The position numbers and the translations under genes are program-made. The notes beneath the pieces were generated by a model that made no database searches, had not been told where the DNA came from, and saw only the letters and a program-made list of their open reading frames with translations. Positions 62,756 through 64,000 of a DNA stretch of 64,000 nucleotides are shown piece by piece (the first letter of the stretch is position 1; each line of letters starts with the position of its first letter). The stretch is from contig CAVQQQ010000009.1 in NCBI GenBank assembly GCA_963715025.1, positions 248,001 to 312,000 on the forward strand, written 5' to 3'. Source of the stretch: DASSJT01 sp963715025 (GTDB lineage Bacteria > Actinomycetota > Actinomycetes > Actinomycetales > Dermatophilaceae).

Positions 62756-63508
62756 ATGACCCGCTTCACCGGAAAGACCGCCCTCGTCACCGGAGCCAGC
62801 CGCGGTATCGGCCTGGCCGTCGCCCACCGGCTCGTCGCGGACGGCGCCCGGGTCGCCATCACGGCGCGCCGCGAGGATGGCCTCAACAAGGCGGTCGAGC
62901 ACCTGGGCGGGTCGGACCACGCCCTCGGCATCGCGGGACGCGCCGACGACCCCGAGCATCAGCAGGATGCCATCGCGCAGACGATCGACACCTTCGGCAG
63001 CCTCGATTTCCTCGTCAACAACGCTGGCATCAACCCGGTGTTCGGCCCGCTCATGGACCTCGAGCTCGGCGCCGCCCGCAAGATCCTCGACGTCAACGTG
63101 CTGGCCACCCTCGCCTGGACTCAGCTCGCCTACCGTGCCTGGCAGAAGGAGCACGGCGGCGCGATCGTCAGCCTCGCGTCGGTCGCGGGCATGGCGGCAG
63201 CCCCCGGCATCGCTATGTACGGCGCCAGCAAGGCGGCACTCATCCACCTCACGAAAGACCTTGCGGCAGAGCTCGGCCCGAAGATCCGGGTCAACGCCGT
63301 CGCGCCCGCCGTCGTCAAGACCGCGTTCGCCACGCCGCTCTACGAGGGCCGCGAGGAGCAGGTCGCGGCGGCATACCCGCTGCGCCGCCTGGGCGTGCCC
63401 GAGGACATCGGCAGCGTCGTCGCCTTCCTCCTGTCCGACGACGCCGGCTGGATCACCGGCCAGACGCTCGTCATCGACGGTGGCGTCACCCTCGCCGGCG
63501 GGCTCTGA
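62756..63508 (+). CDS. SDR oxidoreductase (FabG-like)
   Basis: The 250-residue protein starts MTRFTGKTALVTGASRGIGL. It shows TGASRGIG, LVNNAGINPVFGPL, the catalytic Ser in VSLASVAG and YGASKAALIHLTKDLA. The end WITGQTLVIDGGVTLAGG is the C-terminal motif of classical SDRs. AITARRED with an Arg after the second strand suggests NADP. It is full length and probably a 3-oxoacyl-(ACP/CoA) reductase-like enzyme. The next SDR gene starts one base after its stop, so the two form an operon. Confidence 0.93.
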   Translation: MTRFTGKTALVTGASRGIGLAVAHRLVADGARVAITARREDGLNKAVEHLGGSDHALGIAGRADDPEHQQDAIAQTIDTFGSLDFLVNNAGINPVFGPLMDLELGAARKILDVNVLATLAWTQLAYRAWQKEHGGAIVSLASVAGMAAAPGIAMYGASKAALIHLTKDLAAELGPKIRVNAVAPAVVKTAFATPLYEGREEQVAAAYPLRRLGVPEDIGSVVAFLLSDDAGWITGQTLVIDGGVTLAGGL

Positions 63509-63509
63509 C

Positions 63510-64000
63510 GTGCCGGTGCGCGACAAGGGTGTCGTGGTCACCGGAGCGGCCGGCGGGATCGGACGCGCCCTCGCGGGGCGCATGGCCCGCGAGGGCGCCA
63601 GGGTCGTGGTCACCGACATCGACGAGGCTGGGCTCGCGCAGGTGGCCGCCGACCTTGGGGCGTATGCCGTGCGCTCCGACGCCGCGACCGTGGCGGGAGT
63701 CGAGCACGTGGTCACCGCTGCCCGTGAGCAGCTCGGCGCGATCGACGTGTTCTTCGCCAACGCCGGCATCGAGACGGGCACCGGCCTCGAGACCTCGGAT
63801 GAGGACTGGGCGAGGTCTCTCGACGTCAACGTCATGGCCCACGTGCGGGCCGCGCGGCTGCTGGTGCCCGACTGGCTGAAGCGGGGCGGCGGCCGCTTTG
63901 TGGTCACCGCCTCGGCGGCCGGTCTGCTCACCATGATCGGCAGCGCCCCCTACTCGGTGACCAAGCACGCGGCGGTGGCCTTTGCAGAATGGCTCTCGAT
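63510..64000 (+). CDS. SDR oxidoreductase, 3' end outside window (partial)
   Basis: GTG 63510 begins one base after the preceding stop (GTG 63516 is an alternative). The 163 residues seen start PVRDKGVVVTGAAGGIGRAL and include TGAAGGIG, VTDIDEAGLAQV (Asp for NAD preference), FFANAGIETG and APYSVTKHAAVAFAEWLS with the YxxxK pair. The frame is open to the window edge, so about a third of the protein is missing. Two adjacent SDR genes often act in one degradation or lipid pathway. Confidence 0.9.
   Translation, partial: MPVRDKGVVVTGAAGGIGRALAGRMAREGARVVVTDIDEAGLAQVAADLGAYAVRSDAATVAGVEHVVTAAREQLGAIDVFFANAGIETGTGLETSDEDWARSLDVNVMAHVRAARLLVPDWLKRGGGRFVVTASAAGLLTMIGSAPYSVTKHAAVAFAEWLS

Noticed and set aside
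1..64000. CRISPR array
   Set aside because: No set of regularly spaced short repeats was seen. The recurring sequences are tRNA pieces several kilobases apart and two simple tandem duplications.

Overview
The window is very GC-rich and uses GTG starts, stop/start overlaps (ATGA, GTGA) and gene families typical of Actinobacteria: a MoxR/CoxE pair, an epsilon-poly-lysine-synthetase-like Pls/PosA protein, a wax-ester synthase/DGAT homologue, Ohr/OhrR, DUF1275 and YajQ. My best guess is a member of Micrococcales (Intrasporangiaceae-like). That placement rests on gene content and base composition only.

Left part (1-13.8 kb) looks like ordinary chromosome. It holds the end of a MoxR ATPase with a CoxE-type VWA protein, a membrane methyltransferase, a secreted lipase, a three-gene operon (RseB/LolA-like lipoprotein-type protein, ABC ATPase, ABC permease) and a 1,284-residue Pls/PosA-type synthetase coupled to an M1 metallopeptidase. 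The M1 gene and the following SulP transporter each carry one frameshift, and a 5'-truncated SUMF1-family fragment lies between them.

Middle part (14.0-54.0 kb) is a patchwork. An intact tRNA-Tyr(GTA) gene lies at 53,965-54,048 (minus strand). Copies of its last ~50 bp recur in the same orientation at 14.05, 33.65, 37.94 (only 15 bp), 41.08 and 44.09 kb. Each copy is followed, on the tRNA's 3' side, by its own hairpin terminator. An integrase gene lies directly beside the intact tRNA and an integrase fragment beside the 33.65-kb copy. I read this as a tandem array of integrative elements, or their remnants, stacked in one tRNA-Tyr site. The intervals carry: accessory metabolism and many broken genes (14-33.6 kb: gamma carbonic anhydrase, two LysR regulators, MFS and aldo/keto reductase genes, a PhoX-like secreted protein, IS4/IS3 remnants, a heavily frameshifted SNF2-SWIM pair); a large LuxR-type ATPase regulator with two small companions; a DUF2652-SRPBCC protein; an AbiEii-like nucleotidyltransferase with an XRE partner, plus two unknown small genes; and, next to the integrase, a CHAP/peptidoglycan-binding lysin, IS remnants and a coupled CHAT-protease plus alpha/beta-hydrolase pair.

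Right part (54.1-64 kb) is intact chromosome: divergent ohrR-ohr with a perfect palindromic operator candidate, an alpha/beta hydrolase coupled to a WS/DGAT acyltransferase, yajQ, a DUF998 membrane protein, three SDR oxidoreductases and a second copy of the aldo/keto reductase found at 22.7 kb.

The best candidate for an undescribed system is the CHAT-protease/hydrolase pair at 48.5-51.6 kb. It has complete catalytic motifs, a zero-gap gene junction, and sits on the integrase-proximal element. The SNF2 array suggests real decay rather than uniformly poor sequence, because long genes elsewhere (Pls/PosA, LuxR, CHAT) are open over 1.5-3.9 kb.
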